A stretch of 59,574 nucleotides of DNA, taken from contig CAUZHN010000006.1 of assembly GCA_963579625.1 (NCBI GenBank), positions 1 through 59,574 on the forward strand. The letters are read 5' to 3'. This DNA is from JAAXGI01 sp963579625 (GTDB lineage Bacteria > Gemmatimonadota > Gemmatimonadetes > Longimicrobiales > Gaopeijiaceae). How positions within the stretch are numbered: position 1 is the stretch's first letter; each line of letters opens with the position of its first letter. Under the pieces are notes generated by a model. That model saw only the letters and a list, made by a program, of their open reading frames with translations, had not been told where the DNA came from and did no database searches. This document shows, piece by piece, positions 16,564-25,395 of the stretch. Position numbers and translations under genes: made by a program.

Positions 16564-16647
16564 GCTCGGGTGGCGGAATTGGTAGACGCGCAGGATTCAG
16601 GATCCTGTAGGGGTAACCCTGTGAGGGTTCGAGTCCCTCTCCGAGCA
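16564..16647 (+). tRNA. tRNA-Leu(CAG)
   Basis: Class II tRNA with a long variable arm (TAGGGGTAACCCTGT region). Acceptor GCTCGGG/TCCGAGC, anticodon stem-loop CAGGA-TTCAGGA-TCCTG (anticodon CAG). Confidence 0.94.
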
Positions 16648-16713
16648 TCGAGGGACTGTGTCTCACGAAACACTGAGAGAAGTTAGTGCAAATTTTGAAT
16701 CTCATGTCCAACT

Positions 16714-16797
16714 GCCCACGTGCTGGAATTGGTAGACAGGCTGGTTTGAGGGACCAGTGTCGGAAACGGCGTACAGGTTCGAGTCCTGTCGTGGGCA
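16714..16797 (+). tRNA. tRNA-Leu(GAG)
   Basis: Class II tRNA. Acceptor GCCCACG/CGTGGGC, anticodon stem-loop CTGGT-TTGAGGG-ACCAG (anticodon GAG), long variable arm, T-arm ACAGG-TTCGAGT-CCTGT. Confidence 0.94.
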
Positions 16798-16864
16798 TTC
16801 CTTCGGAAATGCTGTAACGGGTGTGGGGGCGGTTTCGGAGCAGGTCGGTGACCCAGGCCACTGG

Positions 16865-16938
16865 GCGCCCGTAGCTCAATTGGATAGAGCGCTTGCCTAC
16901 GGAGCAAGAGGCTGGGGGTTCGAGTCCCTCCGGGCGCA
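16865..16938 (+). tRNA. tRNA-Arg(ACG)
   Basis: Acceptor GCGCCCG/CGGGCGC, anticodon stem-loop CTTGC-CTACGGA-GCAAG (anticodon ACG, expected to be edited to ICG by TadA), T-arm GGGGG-TTCGAGT-CCCTC. Confidence 0.94.
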
Positions 16939-16983
16939 CCTCGGTCCCGGCCAGCAAACTGTCTCTGACAATCCTGTGCGGAG

Positions 16984-17057
16984 GGGCGCGTAGCTCAGTT
17001 GGTTAGAGCGCTACGTTGACATCGTAGAGGTCAGAGGTTCGAATCCTCTCGCGCCCA
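16984..17057 (+). tRNA. tRNA-Val(GAC)
   Basis: Acceptor GGGCGCG/CGCGCCC, anticodon stem-loop CTACG-TTGACAT-CGTAG (anticodon GAC), T-arm AGAGG-TTCGAAT-CCTCT. Confidence 0.95.
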
Positions 17058-17065
17058 TGGGGTCG

Positions 17066-17138
17066 GGGGCCGTAGCTCAGTTGGGAGAGCGCTGCACTCG
17101 CACTGCAGAGGTCAGGGGTTCGACTCCCCTCGGCTCCA
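17066..17138 (+). tRNA. tRNA-Ala(CGC)
   Basis: Near-copy of the Ala(GGC) gene outside the anticodon arm, with the same acceptor GGGGCCG/CGGCTCC and G3-U70. Anticodon stem-loop CTGCA-CTCGCAC-TGCAG (anticodon CGC). It likely arose by duplication within the array. Confidence 0.95.
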
Positions 17139-17146
17139 CTCTGGTC

Positions 17147-17219
17147 GCCACCATAGCTCAGATGGTAGAGCACGTCACTCGTAATGACGGGGTCGGCGGT
17201 TCGATTCCGCCTGGTGGCT
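17147..17219 (+). tRNA. tRNA-Thr(CGT)
   Basis: Acceptor GCCACCA/TGGTGGC, anticodon stem-loop CGTCA-CTCGTAA-TGACG (anticodon CGT), T-arm GGCGG-TTCGATT-CCGCC. Confidence 0.95.
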
Positions 17220-17325
17220 CTCGCTGAGTGGCTATGTTGCCCTTCTAAACCGGCTCTTTGTCTGGGGTTGGGTCGTCTTCAGCGGACATGTACAATGCTG
17301 GTTAAGGTTCACAGGTTAGTAACCT

Positions 17326-17398
17326 TGCCCCTTGGTGTAATTGGCAACACGCCTGACTCTGGATCAGGAGAGTCCTGGTTCGAACCCAGGAGGGGCAA
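17326..17398 (+). tRNA. tRNA-Gln(CTG)
   Basis: Acceptor TGCCCCT/AGGGGCA, anticodon stem-loop CCTGA-CTCTGGA-TCAGG (anticodon CTG), T-arm CCTGG-TTCGAAC-CCAGG. A 106-bp gap without a tRNA precedes it. Confidence 0.94.
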
Positions 17399-17403
17399 TA
17401 TAG

Positions 17404-17487
17404 GGAGGGGTGGCCGAGTGGCTTAAGGCGACGCCCTGCTAAGGCGTTGGGCTAAGGCCCGCGTGGGTTCGAATCCCACCCCCTCCG
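17404..17487 (+). tRNA. tRNA-Ser(GCT)
   Basis: Class II tRNA. Acceptor GGAGGGG/CCCCTCC, anticodon stem-loop ACGCC-CTGCTAA-GGCGT (anticodon GCT), long variable arm, T-arm GTGGG-TTCGAAT-CCCAC. It begins 6 bp after tRNA-Gln. Confidence 0.95.
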
Positions 17488-17523
17488 TTTCCTGCCAAGC
17501 AAAAATTCCTTCCAGAGACACCT

Positions 17524-17607
17524 GGACGGGTGGCCGAGTGGCTTAAGGCGCACGATTGGAAATCGTGTGGGTGCAAGCCCGCGTGGGTTCGAATCCCACC
17601 CCGTCCG
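17524..17607 (+). tRNA. tRNA-Ser(GGA)
   Basis: Class II tRNA. Acceptor GGACGGG/CCCGTCC, anticodon stem-loop CACGA-TTGGAAA-TCGTG (anticodon GGA), long variable arm, T-arm identical to the preceding Ser gene. Confidence 0.95.
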
Positions 17608-17647
17608 CTTGAACCAATACCGGCCCGATCCGTCAGGCTGGTCCATT

Positions 17648-17721
17648 CGGGGCGTGGCTCAGTCCGGTAGAGCGCTGCGTTCGGGTCGCAGAGGTCCCCG
17701 GTTCGAATCCGGGCGCCCCGA
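17648..17721 (+). tRNA. tRNA-Pro(CGG)
   Basis: Acceptor CGGGGCG/CGCCCCG, anticodon stem-loop CTGCG-TTCGGGT-CGCAG (anticodon CGG), T-arm CCCGG-TTCGAAT-CCGGG. Confidence 0.95.
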
Positions 17722-17763
17722 TTAACTTGGAACATTTTGCGTGGGAGATTGGACTATGTCCTT

Positions 17764-17847
17764 GGAGGCGTAGTCTAATTGGTAAGGCACCGCACTCGAA
17801 ATGCGACGGGCTAATCACCCTTGGGGGTTCGAGTCCCCCCGCCTCCG
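17764..17847 (+). tRNA. tRNA-Ser(CGA)
   Basis: Class II tRNA closing the array. Acceptor GGAGGCG/CGCCTCC, anticodon loop CTCGAAA (anticodon CGA), long variable arm, T-arm GGGGG-TTCGAGT-CCCCC. The D-arm region (TAGTCTAATTGGTAAGGCA) differs from the other two Ser genes. Confidence 0.92.
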
Positions 17848-17877
17848 TCCTATAATGACAGGTGTTTTGTCCCATTC

Positions 17878-17902
17878 AACCCTCGGCATTGCCGAGGGTT
17901 TT
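17878..17902 (+). terminator. Rho-independent terminator of the tRNA array
   Basis: AACCCTCGGC (17878-17887) pairs with GCCGAGGGTT (17891-17900) around an ATT loop, followed by TTTTCT. The same 19-nt core recurs in sense orientation after tRNA-Arg at 35.5 kb. Confidence 0.88.
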
Positions 17903-17931
17903 CTGATGGAGTGTTGAGAGGAGAGCACAGA

Positions 17932-18867
17932 ATGCGCATTGCGGTCATGGGTAGTGGGGGTGTGGGCGGCTACTTCGGTGGGCGGCTGGCAATGGCGGGG
18001 CATGATGTCTGCTTCATCGCTCGTGGGGAACACCTGCGTGCAATCCGTCAGAATGGTCTGCAGGTGGAAAGCATCAACGGGGATTTCGTGGTTTTCCCAG
18101 CAGAGGCCAAGGATGACCTGGAGAACGTCGGGACGGTGGAATTGGCAATTGTTTCAGTGAAGACCTGGCAACTGGCCGAGGCGGCTCAACAGATGCGCCC
18201 CCTGGTTGGCCCCGAGACGATTGTTCTTCCCCTGTTGAACGGGGTAGAAGCCGCTGACGAACTCGCCAAAGCGCTCCCGCCCGCGCAGATTATTGGCGGC
18301 CTGTGTCGGATAATTGCCTATGTGGAGGCACCGGGTCGGATCCGGCACAGTGGCATGGAACCATCCCTGGTTTTCGGAGAACTGGACAGCCGCCTTAGCG
18401 AGCGGGTAAAGACTCTGAAAGACGCCTTGGGCCGGGCCGGAATACAGGCCGAGATCGCTTCGGATGTTCGGGCTGCACTATGGAGAAAGTTCATGCTGAT
18501 CTCCACTTGGGGTGGAATCGGCGCGATTACCCATGCGCCCATTGGAGTCTGGCGTAACATCACCGGAACAAGGGCCATGGCTGAGGCCTCCTTGCGGGAG
18601 ACACTTGCGGTTGCTCGAGAGCACGGGGTGGCGCTGAGCGGTGAACTGGTAGCAGACAGCATGACGTTCTTCGACGAGCTTCCTCCTGATGGCACCACTT
18701 CTATGCAACGGGATATCCAGGAGGGTAGGCCTTCTGAGCTGGAGTCACAGAGTGGAGCAGTGGTGAGGCTGGGGTCCGAAGCTGGCGTGCCCACTCCCAC
18801 GCACAGCTTTTTCTACTACGGTCTCATTCCTCGAGAGAGAATGGCTCGAAGCGAAGGGTCGATATGA
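17932..18867 (+). CDS. panE: 2-dehydropantoate 2-reductase
   Basis: A 311-residue cytosolic enzyme of the ketopantoate reductase family (pantothenate/CoA synthesis; NADPH reduction of 2-dehydropantoate to pantoate). The N-terminal Rossmann loop is GSGGVGGYFGG. VSVKTWQ and LLNGVEA mark the catalytic cleft, and WRKFMLISTWGGIGA carries the conserved Lys and the start of the all-helical C-terminal domain. Start ATG 17932 follows a GAGAGGAG site and gives the usual MRIAVMGSGGVG N-terminus; the frame stays open upstream but crosses the terminator. Length is normal. The family includes many paralogues of uncertain substrate, so the pantothenate role is probable, not certain. Confidence 0.85.
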   Translation: MRIAVMGSGGVGGYFGGRLAMAGHDVCFIARGEHLRAIRQNGLQVESINGDFVVFPAEAKDDLENVGTVELAIVSVKTWQLAEAAQQMRPLVGPETIVLPLLNGVEAADELAKALPPAQIIGGLCRIIAYVEAPGRIRHSGMEPSLVFGELDSRLSERVKTLKDALGRAGIQAEIASDVRAALWRKFMLISTWGGIGAITHAPIGVWRNITGTRAMAEASLRETLAVAREHGVALSGELVADSMTFFDELPPDGTTSMQRDIQEGRPSELESQSGAVVRLGSEAGVPTPTHSFFYYGLIPRERMARSEGSI

Positions 18868-18981
18868 GCAGGATGGTGAAGGATGACCTCCAGTACGGGG
18901 CTGTGGAGAGTAGTCAGCCAAGTACTGTAAGTTCCTCCCTTCCCTCCCAATTCCGGGCTAGAATTTTACCGGCCTCCGGAT

Positions 18982-19623
18982 CTAGGGATACAAAGACATA
19001 AATGCACTGCGGTCTGCAGCGGAGAATGGGGAGGCTTCTCTGATGTCATCCCAGGCCTCAAGCTGTTCGCGAAAGCGCATGAAGTAAGCGACAAAGTCAC
19101 CACCATACTGAAACGAGTACATTATATCCGCAAAAGCACTGGTGTGAGGGAGACCAAACGCATGGCCTAGCTCATGAACACAGGTCAAATAGACAACCGT
19201 ATCCCTGAAAAGAGGATCTAGCCCGGCTCTTCGTGCCATGTCCAGCCCAAGACCATCGGTATCCGGGCGCACAAACACGTCGGCAGCGAGTCTGCCCTCC
19301 ACCAGTCGTCTTCGCATCTGACCGTACAGACCCGTTCCCGCAGGCATCCAATAGATGCGAATGGTTGCGGACGCTTCAGGGCCCGGCACCATGGACACGG
19401 GGGGATCGGCCTGCCTTCCCCATGCCTCTAGCGCCCATTCGGCTAGGGTGCGATCTCCCTCCTGGAACCCCGATTCGGCTGAGCCTTCCTCAATGAAGTA
19501 CGTGATGGACTCTGAAAGGTCCAACTGCCAGACGCCCTGCTGGGAGTAGGCTGCGATCGGGGCGTTGAGGGTCCCGTACGCAATTGTGAGCGCTGCAACC
19601 CAGAGAAAGCGTAGTCTGTCCAT
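18982..19623 (-). CDS. Secreted matrixin-like zinc metalloprotease
   Basis: About 213 residues if started at ATG 19623 (MDRLRFLWVAALTIAYG), giving a clean signal peptide; the frame extends to 19686. The zinc site HELGHAFGLPH fits HExxHxxGxxH of metzincins, followed by DIMY, a Met-turn-like motif. The domain otherwise resembles small bacterial matrixin-type peptidases (WALEAWGRQ upstream, VYLTCVHELGHA). It probably cleaves proteins outside the cytoplasmic membrane. No prodomain is evident. It is convergent with panE. Confidence 0.82.
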   Translation of the reverse strand: MDRLRFLWVAALTIAYGTLNAPIAAYSQQGVWQLDLSESITYFIEEGSAESGFQEGDRTLAEWALEAWGRQADPPVSMVPGPEASATIRIYWMPAGTGLYGQMRRRLVEGRLAADVFVRPDTDGLGLDMARRAGLDPLFRDTVVYLTCVHELGHAFGLPHTSAFADIMYSFQYGGDFVAYFMRFREQLEAWDDIREASPFSAADRSAFMSLYP

Positions 19624-19867
19624 ACGACCCGAACGTCTGTTGCCACGCCTTCCACTGCAAGATCTTCCTGTCGTGATGTCCATCACCCGGCCGACTTTCT
19701 TGTCCTTGGCTTGGATCCCATTCTAGGTACAGTTCCCATCTTCTCTGGCAGTGAAAGGCTATTAGCGATCTTTCCAATGCAATCGCCTGCCTGAACGCTA
19801 CCGTTGGGAGCCGTTATGACTTTGAGGACCGTTAGAGGGAGAAAGTGTCCACTCCCAGTCAGAATTC

Positions 19868-21004
19868 CTATTCCTGCCGATCAACCCACGGCGGGCCGAT
19901 TATCAATGATGGGTCTGCATCACGCTTGGGCACAAACTTCTGGGTGCGGCCATACTGATTGTCTCCGCCATAAAGATTACCGTCGGAGTCCACCGAAAAC
20001 GTATGCACTTCGAGGTAGCCGTCCGGTAAGTCGTTTGGCACGTTCCATGTGTAGAGCTGATTTCCTTCGAAATCCAGCTTGATGAATCGGAGTGGTCCGA
20101 GGTCGGTCATCCATAGATGTTCGTCGTTAACAATGATGTCCAGAGGCAGGGTAAAACCTGACCAAACGTCAACAAACTCGACTCTTGCCGGATCGTCTGT
20201 GGTCCTGAATACATTGATTCGACCACCTGAGCGATCCAGGGCAAAGATTAGACCTTGGGGTCCGATGCCTATGGCGTGAATACCGTTGAATTGACCGGGC
20301 CCTTCACCGAAGCCGCCAAACTCTGAGATGTAATTCCCTTCGCTATCTAGAATAATCACGCGATGATTGTCCAGGCCGTCTGCTACCAGGATTCTGCCGT
20401 CCGGAAGAAACGCCACGTCCTGCGGGCGAGCGAAATGACTCTCGTCGTTTCCCGGGACGTTTTTCTCGCCCAAGGTCTTTAGTAGTTCACTTCCATCGTT
20501 GGAGAATACATAGATCTGATGAAAGGTCTCGTTAATGACCCACACACGACGTTCAGGGTCGTAAGGACTGATGCGCAGTCTGTGGGGTCCAGGCCCATCC
20601 GATCCTTCACACAGGTAATCCCACTGGTTCCAGAGTTCGAGAAGATTTCCCTCACCATCCACGGTATAGATGCAGTGTTGCCAAATGCGGAAATCGGTGT
20701 CGCGCAGCACGTTGATCCCAATAGAACCAGCATATCCCGCAAATTCCGGTGGAATAGGGGAAGGCAATATGGTTTCTCCACGCTGGGCAATAAAAATGCG
20801 ATCTGGTGATTCCACAAACACTCCCGAGTTGCCACCGAACGCATAACCCTCTTCGGCAAAGGGATCATGCCAGCCCGAGACAACGTTGTAGGGGCTGGGT
20901 CCAACTGGACCGGGTTCTACATCTTGAGCAAGCAGTGTCGCTGCTTGTCCAACCAGCATCAATATTGCCATCGATTTCACAAAGTTTCTTATCATCGTAG
21001 TCAT
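19868..21004 (-). CDS. Exported NHL-repeat beta-propeller protein (second copy)
   Basis: About 378 residues with a signal peptide (about 8-27), then NHL repeats: LLELWNQWDYLCEG, FLPDGRILVADGLDNHRVIILD, IGIGPQGLIFALDRSGGRINVF, LWMTDLGPLRFIKLD and FSVDSDGNLYGGDNQYGRTQKFV. Fold and C-terminal block (LYGGDNQYGRTQKF) match the other exported NHL proteins here, especially the one at 50.0 kb (MYGGEPRPRMLRK). The role is unknown. ATG 21004 is preferred over an adjacent GTG 21007. It is monocistronic. Confidence 0.84.
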   Translation of the reverse strand: MTTMIRNFVKSMAILMLVGQAATLLAQDVEPGPVGPSPYNVVSGWHDPFAEEGYAFGGNSGVFVESPDRIFIAQRGETILPSPIPPEFAGYAGSIGINVLRDTDFRIWQHCIYTVDGEGNLLELWNQWDYLCEGSDGPGPHRLRISPYDPERRVWVINETFHQIYVFSNDGSELLKTLGEKNVPGNDESHFARPQDVAFLPDGRILVADGLDNHRVIILDSEGNYISEFGGFGEGPGQFNGIHAIGIGPQGLIFALDRSGGRINVFRTTDDPARVEFVDVWSGFTLPLDIIVNDEHLWMTDLGPLRFIKLDFEGNQLYTWNVPNDLPDGYLEVHTFSVDSDGNLYGGDNQYGRTQKFVPKRDADPSLIIGPPWVDRQE

Positions 21005-21274
21005 CACGTTGTTCTGTGGGGGATCAATTCTAGCGTTTATCTCTGTCTCTATTTCTTACATTCAATTCGTCGCGCATGCAAACGCGACTCAGTGTAGCCA
21101 TTGGGTTTGCTATTTGCCATGAACCACGGATCACGGGACACCTAGAAAGCGATGGGGCCCCCAGCTTCAGTCCGGTGAAGGAGGAGCGAAATGTATTCAG
21201 AGGACCAGATATATAAGTAGGTTAGTCTTCCACCTCTCGGAGCGATAACTTGCTGGTTCCAACCGGGAGGACCC

Positions 21275-22498
21275 ATGAGATACAGAGTGCGAGTTCAACC
21301 TCAGTTGCTTGCCCTCACCTTCCTGCTCGCTGTGTCCGGAGCATCCGCATCCGGCCAGGGCATTGGTGGGGTGCCAGGGCTACCACCGCCGGACTTGGAG
21401 GTAGTGCTCCGTACTGCCGAGGTTCCTGGGATTCGCGTCCTGCCGATTGCCAGCGGACTTTCCCATCCGTGGGGGATGGCTTTTAGAGGTAACGGCGACA
21501 TCCTGGTGACGGAACGTGACAAGGGCACGCTGCGAGTGATCCGAGACGGCCAACTCGTAAGGCAAGAGATTCCAGGTGTGCCGGAGGTCTTCTCCGCTTC
21601 TCCCCGCGCCGGGCTTATGGACATTGCCCTACACCCAGACGATGACGGCATTGTCTTCTTGAGCTATTCCAAGCTGATAGAGCGTGATGGGATATCGGGT
21701 GTGACGATCGCACTGGCCCGAGGTCGCCTCAAGGGGGGAGAGCTCACCGATGTACATGACATCTTCGTTGCGGCGGGGTTGGATCGTGGCATCGGCGGCT
21801 CCAGGCTCCTGTTTGCTGAGGATGGGACGCTATTCATGACCGTTGGTGGCTCTTTTGTATTCGCTGGGACAGGAGAGAATGCCCAGGATCCGAAGAGCCA
21901 CTTTGGCAAGCTATTACGGCTGAACGACGACGGCACCGCGGCCGTTGACAACCCGTTCGTTGGCGACCCCGATTATCTGCCTGAGATCTACTCCATCGGG
22001 CACCGAAACCAACTCGGTCTTACCCTTAATCCGGAGACCGGTGATCTGTGGGCGACCGAGAATGGGCCACAGGGTGGTGATGAGGCCAACATCATCATGC
22101 CGGGCCGAAACTATGGTTGGCCACTTGCTTCCTACAGCCGTGAGTACACCGGTGCACCGGTGACAAATACGCCGTGGCTGGCGGAGTTTGAGAGTCCTGA
22201 GATCCTCTGGTGGCCATCGATCGCACCGTCCGGGATGACCTTCTATACCGGCGATCGTTTTCCGCGGTGGCGGGGCAACCTTTTTATCGGCTCTATGATG
22301 GTGGGCCGTATGCGGCACACCGGGCACTTGGAAAGAATAGTGTTCAACGAAAAGGGCCAGGAAATGGGTCGTGAGTGGTTACTCGCAGAGCTCAAACAGC
22401 GGATCCGAGATGTCCGTCAAGGTCCTGACGGGTACCTGTATGTTCTGACTGAAGAGGACGACGCGGTACTGCTTAGAATTGAGCCAGCGGGACCATGA
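21275..22498 (+). CDS. PQQ-dependent soluble aldose sugar dehydrogenase
   Basis: A 407-residue protein of the GSDH family (soluble PQQ glucose/aldose sugar dehydrogenases such as YliI). It has a signal peptide (about 1-28), then SGLSHPWGMAFRGNGDILVTERDKG, RAGLMDIALHPD, HFGKLLRLNDDGTAAVDNPFVG, YSIGHRNQLGL, ENGPQGGDEAN and GRNYGWPLASY, with W-PSIAPSGMTFYTGDRFP closing the propeller. These are the blade signatures carrying PQQ- and Ca-binding residues. It should oxidise aldoses in the periplasm; the electron acceptor is unknown. GGAGG precedes ATG. Its last codons overlap the acetamidase gene by 4 bp (ATGA), implying translational coupling. Confidence 0.9.
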   Translation: MRYRVRVQPQLLALTFLLAVSGASASGQGIGGVPGLPPPDLEVVLRTAEVPGIRVLPIASGLSHPWGMAFRGNGDILVTERDKGTLRVIRDGQLVRQEIPGVPEVFSASPRAGLMDIALHPDDDGIVFLSYSKLIERDGISGVTIALARGRLKGGELTDVHDIFVAAGLDRGIGGSRLLFAEDGTLFMTVGGSFVFAGTGENAQDPKSHFGKLLRLNDDGTAAVDNPFVGDPDYLPEIYSIGHRNQLGLTLNPETGDLWATENGPQGGDEANIIMPGRNYGWPLASYSREYTGAPVTNTPWLAEFESPEILWWPSIAPSGMTFYTGDRFPRWRGNLFIGSMMVGRMRHTGHLERIVFNEKGQEMGREWLLAELKQRIRDVRQGPDGYLYVLTEEDDAVLLRIEPAGP

Positions 22499-23715
22499 GA
22501 AGTCTCTGCGATAATCCCCCACGGAAGCTCGTCTGCGAGATCCGCTACCGTAATCTCTTACGGATGCTGGGAATCTACGTGGTCGGCGGCTGGATCGTCG
22601 TGGCAGCTGGGTGTACCAACCTGGAACCGGTCACTAGCCGGGAGGCTGATGTGACCATTGAAGCCGATTATTTCGTACCGTCGCGCCCAGAGACCATATC
22701 CTGGGGCTGGTATCCGCTCGAAAAAGAACCCGTCCTGACCATCCAGTCCGGGCAGACCGTTCGTATCAACACGCTTACCCATGCCGGGGCCACACAGAGT
22801 GAGGATCCGGTGGCTTACCTCACAGCTATGGGCGTTGCACGTGAGGAGATCCTCCAGGACGTATTGGACTTTTGGGCATCGAGGGAAGGCCGGGAACGTC
22901 AAGGTCGAAGTGGCCACGTGATCACGGGGCCGATCTACATAGAAGGGGCCGAGCCGGGAGATGTCCTGGAAGTGCAAATCCTCGAATTAGAACCACGGGT
23001 GCCGTGGGGAATCAACAATACGAGCTCGACCGGTGGCGTCTTCGCTACTGACTATCCCGGCGCTCGCCCAGACGACCCGCTGCTGGATATTCCACCCGGA
23101 ACACGGCACTTGATTCGAACGGGTGAGGTGAACGGTCGCCAAATTGCGTTCTTCGCCCCCAACATCGAGGTACCACTGGCCCCGTTTATGGGAATCCTGG
23201 CAATCGCTCCCGCCAATCCGACCGTGGGTCAACCCGGCGTGACAGTACCCGGGGTCCAAGGATCAAGGCCTCCGGGTCCTTTCGGTGGGAACCTAGATGT
23301 GAAAGATCTGAAAGCTGGAACCAAAATCTATCTCCCCGTCTTTCATCGTGGGGCGCTCTTCTACACGGGCGACCCACACAGCGCTCAGGGTGATGGGGAA
23401 GTGAGTGGCACAGCAATTGAACAATCGCTGACCGGAGTATTCCGATTTATCGTGCATAAGGGTGAAGCGATTTCAGGCCCTCGTGGTGAGACGGAGACCC
23501 ACTATCTGATCATGGGGATCGACCTAGATTTGGACCGAGCCATGAGGAATGCGACCTGGCATGTCGTGGACTTCCTCGTGAAAGAAAAGGGTTTGACTCC
23601 GGCCGAGGCACTCTCGCTCGCTAGTATCGCCGTGGATTTTCGCGTTGCAGAGGTTGTAGATCTCACGCAGGTGGTTGTGGGCTATGTTCCGAAGAGCCTT
23701 TTTGTCACGCAGTGA
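22495..23715 (+). CDS. Acetamidase/formamidase-family lipoprotein
   Basis: A 406-residue member of the FmdA/AmdA acetamidase/formamidase family, hydrolysing short amides to acid and ammonia. Motifs are GHVITGPIYIEGAEPGDVLEV, GGNLDVKDLKAGTKIYLPVFHRGALFYTGDPHSAQGDGEVSGTAIE and THYLIMGID, all typical. An N-terminal extension ending IVVAAGC is a lipobox, so this copy is predicted to be a lipoprotein while the characterised enzymes are cytosolic. ATG 22564 would give a shorter leader; the coupled ATG 22495 is used here. It is translationally coupled to the sugar dehydrogenase. Confidence 0.88.
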   Translation: MRSLCDNPPRKLVCEIRYRNLLRMLGIYVVGGWIVVAAGCTNLEPVTSREADVTIEADYFVPSRPETISWGWYPLEKEPVLTIQSGQTVRINTLTHAGATQSEDPVAYLTAMGVAREEILQDVLDFWASREGRERQGRSGHVITGPIYIEGAEPGDVLEVQILELEPRVPWGINNTSSTGGVFATDYPGARPDDPLLDIPPGTRHLIRTGEVNGRQIAFFAPNIEVPLAPFMGILAIAPANPTVGQPGVTVPGVQGSRPPGPFGGNLDVKDLKAGTKIYLPVFHRGALFYTGDPHSAQGDGEVSGTAIEQSLTGVFRFIVHKGEAISGPRGETETHYLIMGIDLDLDRAMRNATWHVVDFLVKEKGLTPAEALSLASIAVDFRVAEVVDLTQVVVGYVPKSLFVTQ

Positions 23716-23788
23716 CATAGATCTTGCCGTGACTGCCCCCATCACCCAACGGAACGGTATCCTCAATCCACATTTTTCGACTATTCGC

Positions 23789-23920
23789 CATCGAACCAAT
23801 CATGAAATACCCTCAGGTATCTTTATGTTGATTCGTAAGGGGGATATCTCTGGAGCTAAATCCAAGGGCATCATTGTCCAGAACTTCTTCGGGGAGTTGA
23901 GATGGGCGGTTCCGGAATGA
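23789..23920 (+). pseudogene. C-terminal relic of a PD40/TolB-like (Ser/Thr kinase-type) protein
   Basis: The frame ending at TGA 23918-23920 encodes IPSGIFMLIRKGD, then GIIVQNFFGELRWAVPE. This matches the end of kinase-linked or stand-alone PD40 propellers in these phyla, where SPDGRRFLMIKxGD and IIVVQNFFEELKRLVP close the protein. The frame upstream does not continue into recognisable PD40 blades. It lies 62 bp upstream of the serine hydrolase start. A similar relic with an internal amber codon is at 51.6 kb. Confidence 0.65.
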
Positions 23921-23982
23921 GGCAAGATACTCTTTGCCGCCAGCCCCTGCGGTATGAATAGATCAACACGTACTAATCGGAG

Positions 23983-25224
23983 ATGACAATGTTGAGAATT
24001 TTGAGTGTAGTCTCACTGACTTGCCTTTTGCTCGTGCCAAGGGGTCTGGTAGGCGCCCAAGAAGTGCTCCCTCGTGTTTCCCCCGCCGCTGTGGGATTGT
24101 CTCCGCAAGGTCTGAGCGAAGTCACCGATCTCCTTACCCACTTTGTACAAGAGCAGCAGATTTCGGGTGCGGTCGCTGGTGTGGCTAGGCACGGCCAACT
24201 GGCCTTCGTCGAGGCTGTAGGATACCAGGACTTGGAGACGGAGACGGCAATGACCGAGACGTCACTCTTCCGGATCTATTCGATGAGCAAGACGGTTACT
24301 GCTACCGCAGTGATGATGCTGTATGAAGAGGGACGCTTCGAACTTGATGACCCCGTGTCAAAGTACCTGCCCGAGTTCGCCGAAGTGAGAGTTGTTCAGG
24401 CAGCGGGAGCGCCGGCGCGACCGCCCGTGCGCCCTATTACTGTTCGGGATCTTCTGCTCCACACTTCGGGGCTAAGCCATCGAACGTCAGCACTCTATCA
24501 AGAAGCTCGGGTTCGCTCTCGCGCTATCCCGATGTCGAAGTTCATTCAGAACATTGTGGCAGCTCCCCTAATGGAGGATCCCGGGACCGCATACCGGTAC
24601 AGTGCGGCACCGACCGTGCTTGGGGGGCTCCTCGAGGTCTGGTCGGGCCAGCCCCTCGACCAGCTTCTCCAGCAGCGAATTTTCGGGCCACTGGGGATGG
24701 CAGACACTGGCTTCTGGGTGGAACCTGAGCGCAGCGATCGATTGACGACGGTCTACCGGAAAACGGACGGAGGGGGACTGACCCCTCATCAGATGGAAGA
24801 GGTTCCCTTTACCGAGCGCCCGGAGCTACTTGAGGGCGCAGTGGGGCTTGTTTCGACAGTGCCCGACTTCATGAGGTTCAGCCAGATGCTCCTGAACGAC
24901 GGCGAGTTGGGGGGCGTGCGACTGCTCAAGAAGGAGACGGTTGATATGATCACGTCCAACGGTCTTTCCGATGCCGTACTTGCGCGAAAGGGGAACGGAA
25001 TCGGATGGGGGCTAGCGAATGTAAACGTCGTGCTGGACCCCTCGACGGTCCCGTATCCTACCTCACTTGGCGAATACGAACGGGGTGGTAGCGCGGGTAC
25101 GAGCAGCTGGATAAACCCTAGCGAAGATTTGGTCATAGTCCTGATGTGGCAGAATTCTCCCTCGAACCCGGACTCGCTCAAACAGCGAGTGAAGACCCTC
25201 GTACACAAGTCGCTGCTTGATTGA
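23983..25224 (+). CDS. Serine hydrolase, class C beta-lactamase family (first copy)
   Basis: A 413-residue exported protein of the beta-lactamase/esterase EstB/D-aminopeptidase group. The signal peptide (about 1-25) precedes SMSK (S100-K103, the SxxK nucleophile/base), YSA (Y206, the YxN-equivalent), DLLLHTSGL and a late GGSAGT triad. Members act as esterases, transpeptidase-like enzymes or amidases; antibiotic hydrolysis should not be assumed. The upstream kinase relic may have contributed its leader. Start ATG 23983 or 23989. It is monocistronic. Confidence 0.9.
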   Translation: MTMLRILSVVSLTCLLLVPRGLVGAQEVLPRVSPAAVGLSPQGLSEVTDLLTHFVQEQQISGAVAGVARHGQLAFVEAVGYQDLETETAMTETSLFRIYSMSKTVTATAVMMLYEEGRFELDDPVSKYLPEFAEVRVVQAAGAPARPPVRPITVRDLLLHTSGLSHRTSALYQEARVRSRAIPMSKFIQNIVAAPLMEDPGTAYRYSAAPTVLGGLLEVWSGQPLDQLLQQRIFGPLGMADTGFWVEPERSDRLTTVYRKTDGGGLTPHQMEEVPFTERPELLEGAVGLVSTVPDFMRFSQMLLNDGELGGVRLLKKETVDMITSNGLSDAVLARKGNGIGWGLANVNVVLDPSTVPYPTSLGEYERGGSAGTSSWINPSEDLVIVLMWQNSPSNPDSLKQRVKTLVHKSLLD

Positions 25225-25395
25225 CCGATCGGTTGAGTTGGCCCACGAGGAAACCGCTTGACCCAGAATTATCCCGGGGTAAGCGGTGTCAGAGTGAAAG
25301 CCGATCGCGCAACCAGAAAATCGCCCCTATTGGGAAAGCTATTGGGACATTGATGCTTCTCCTGGTCTGCTGAGACCCTAGCGTCAGGTGCATCC

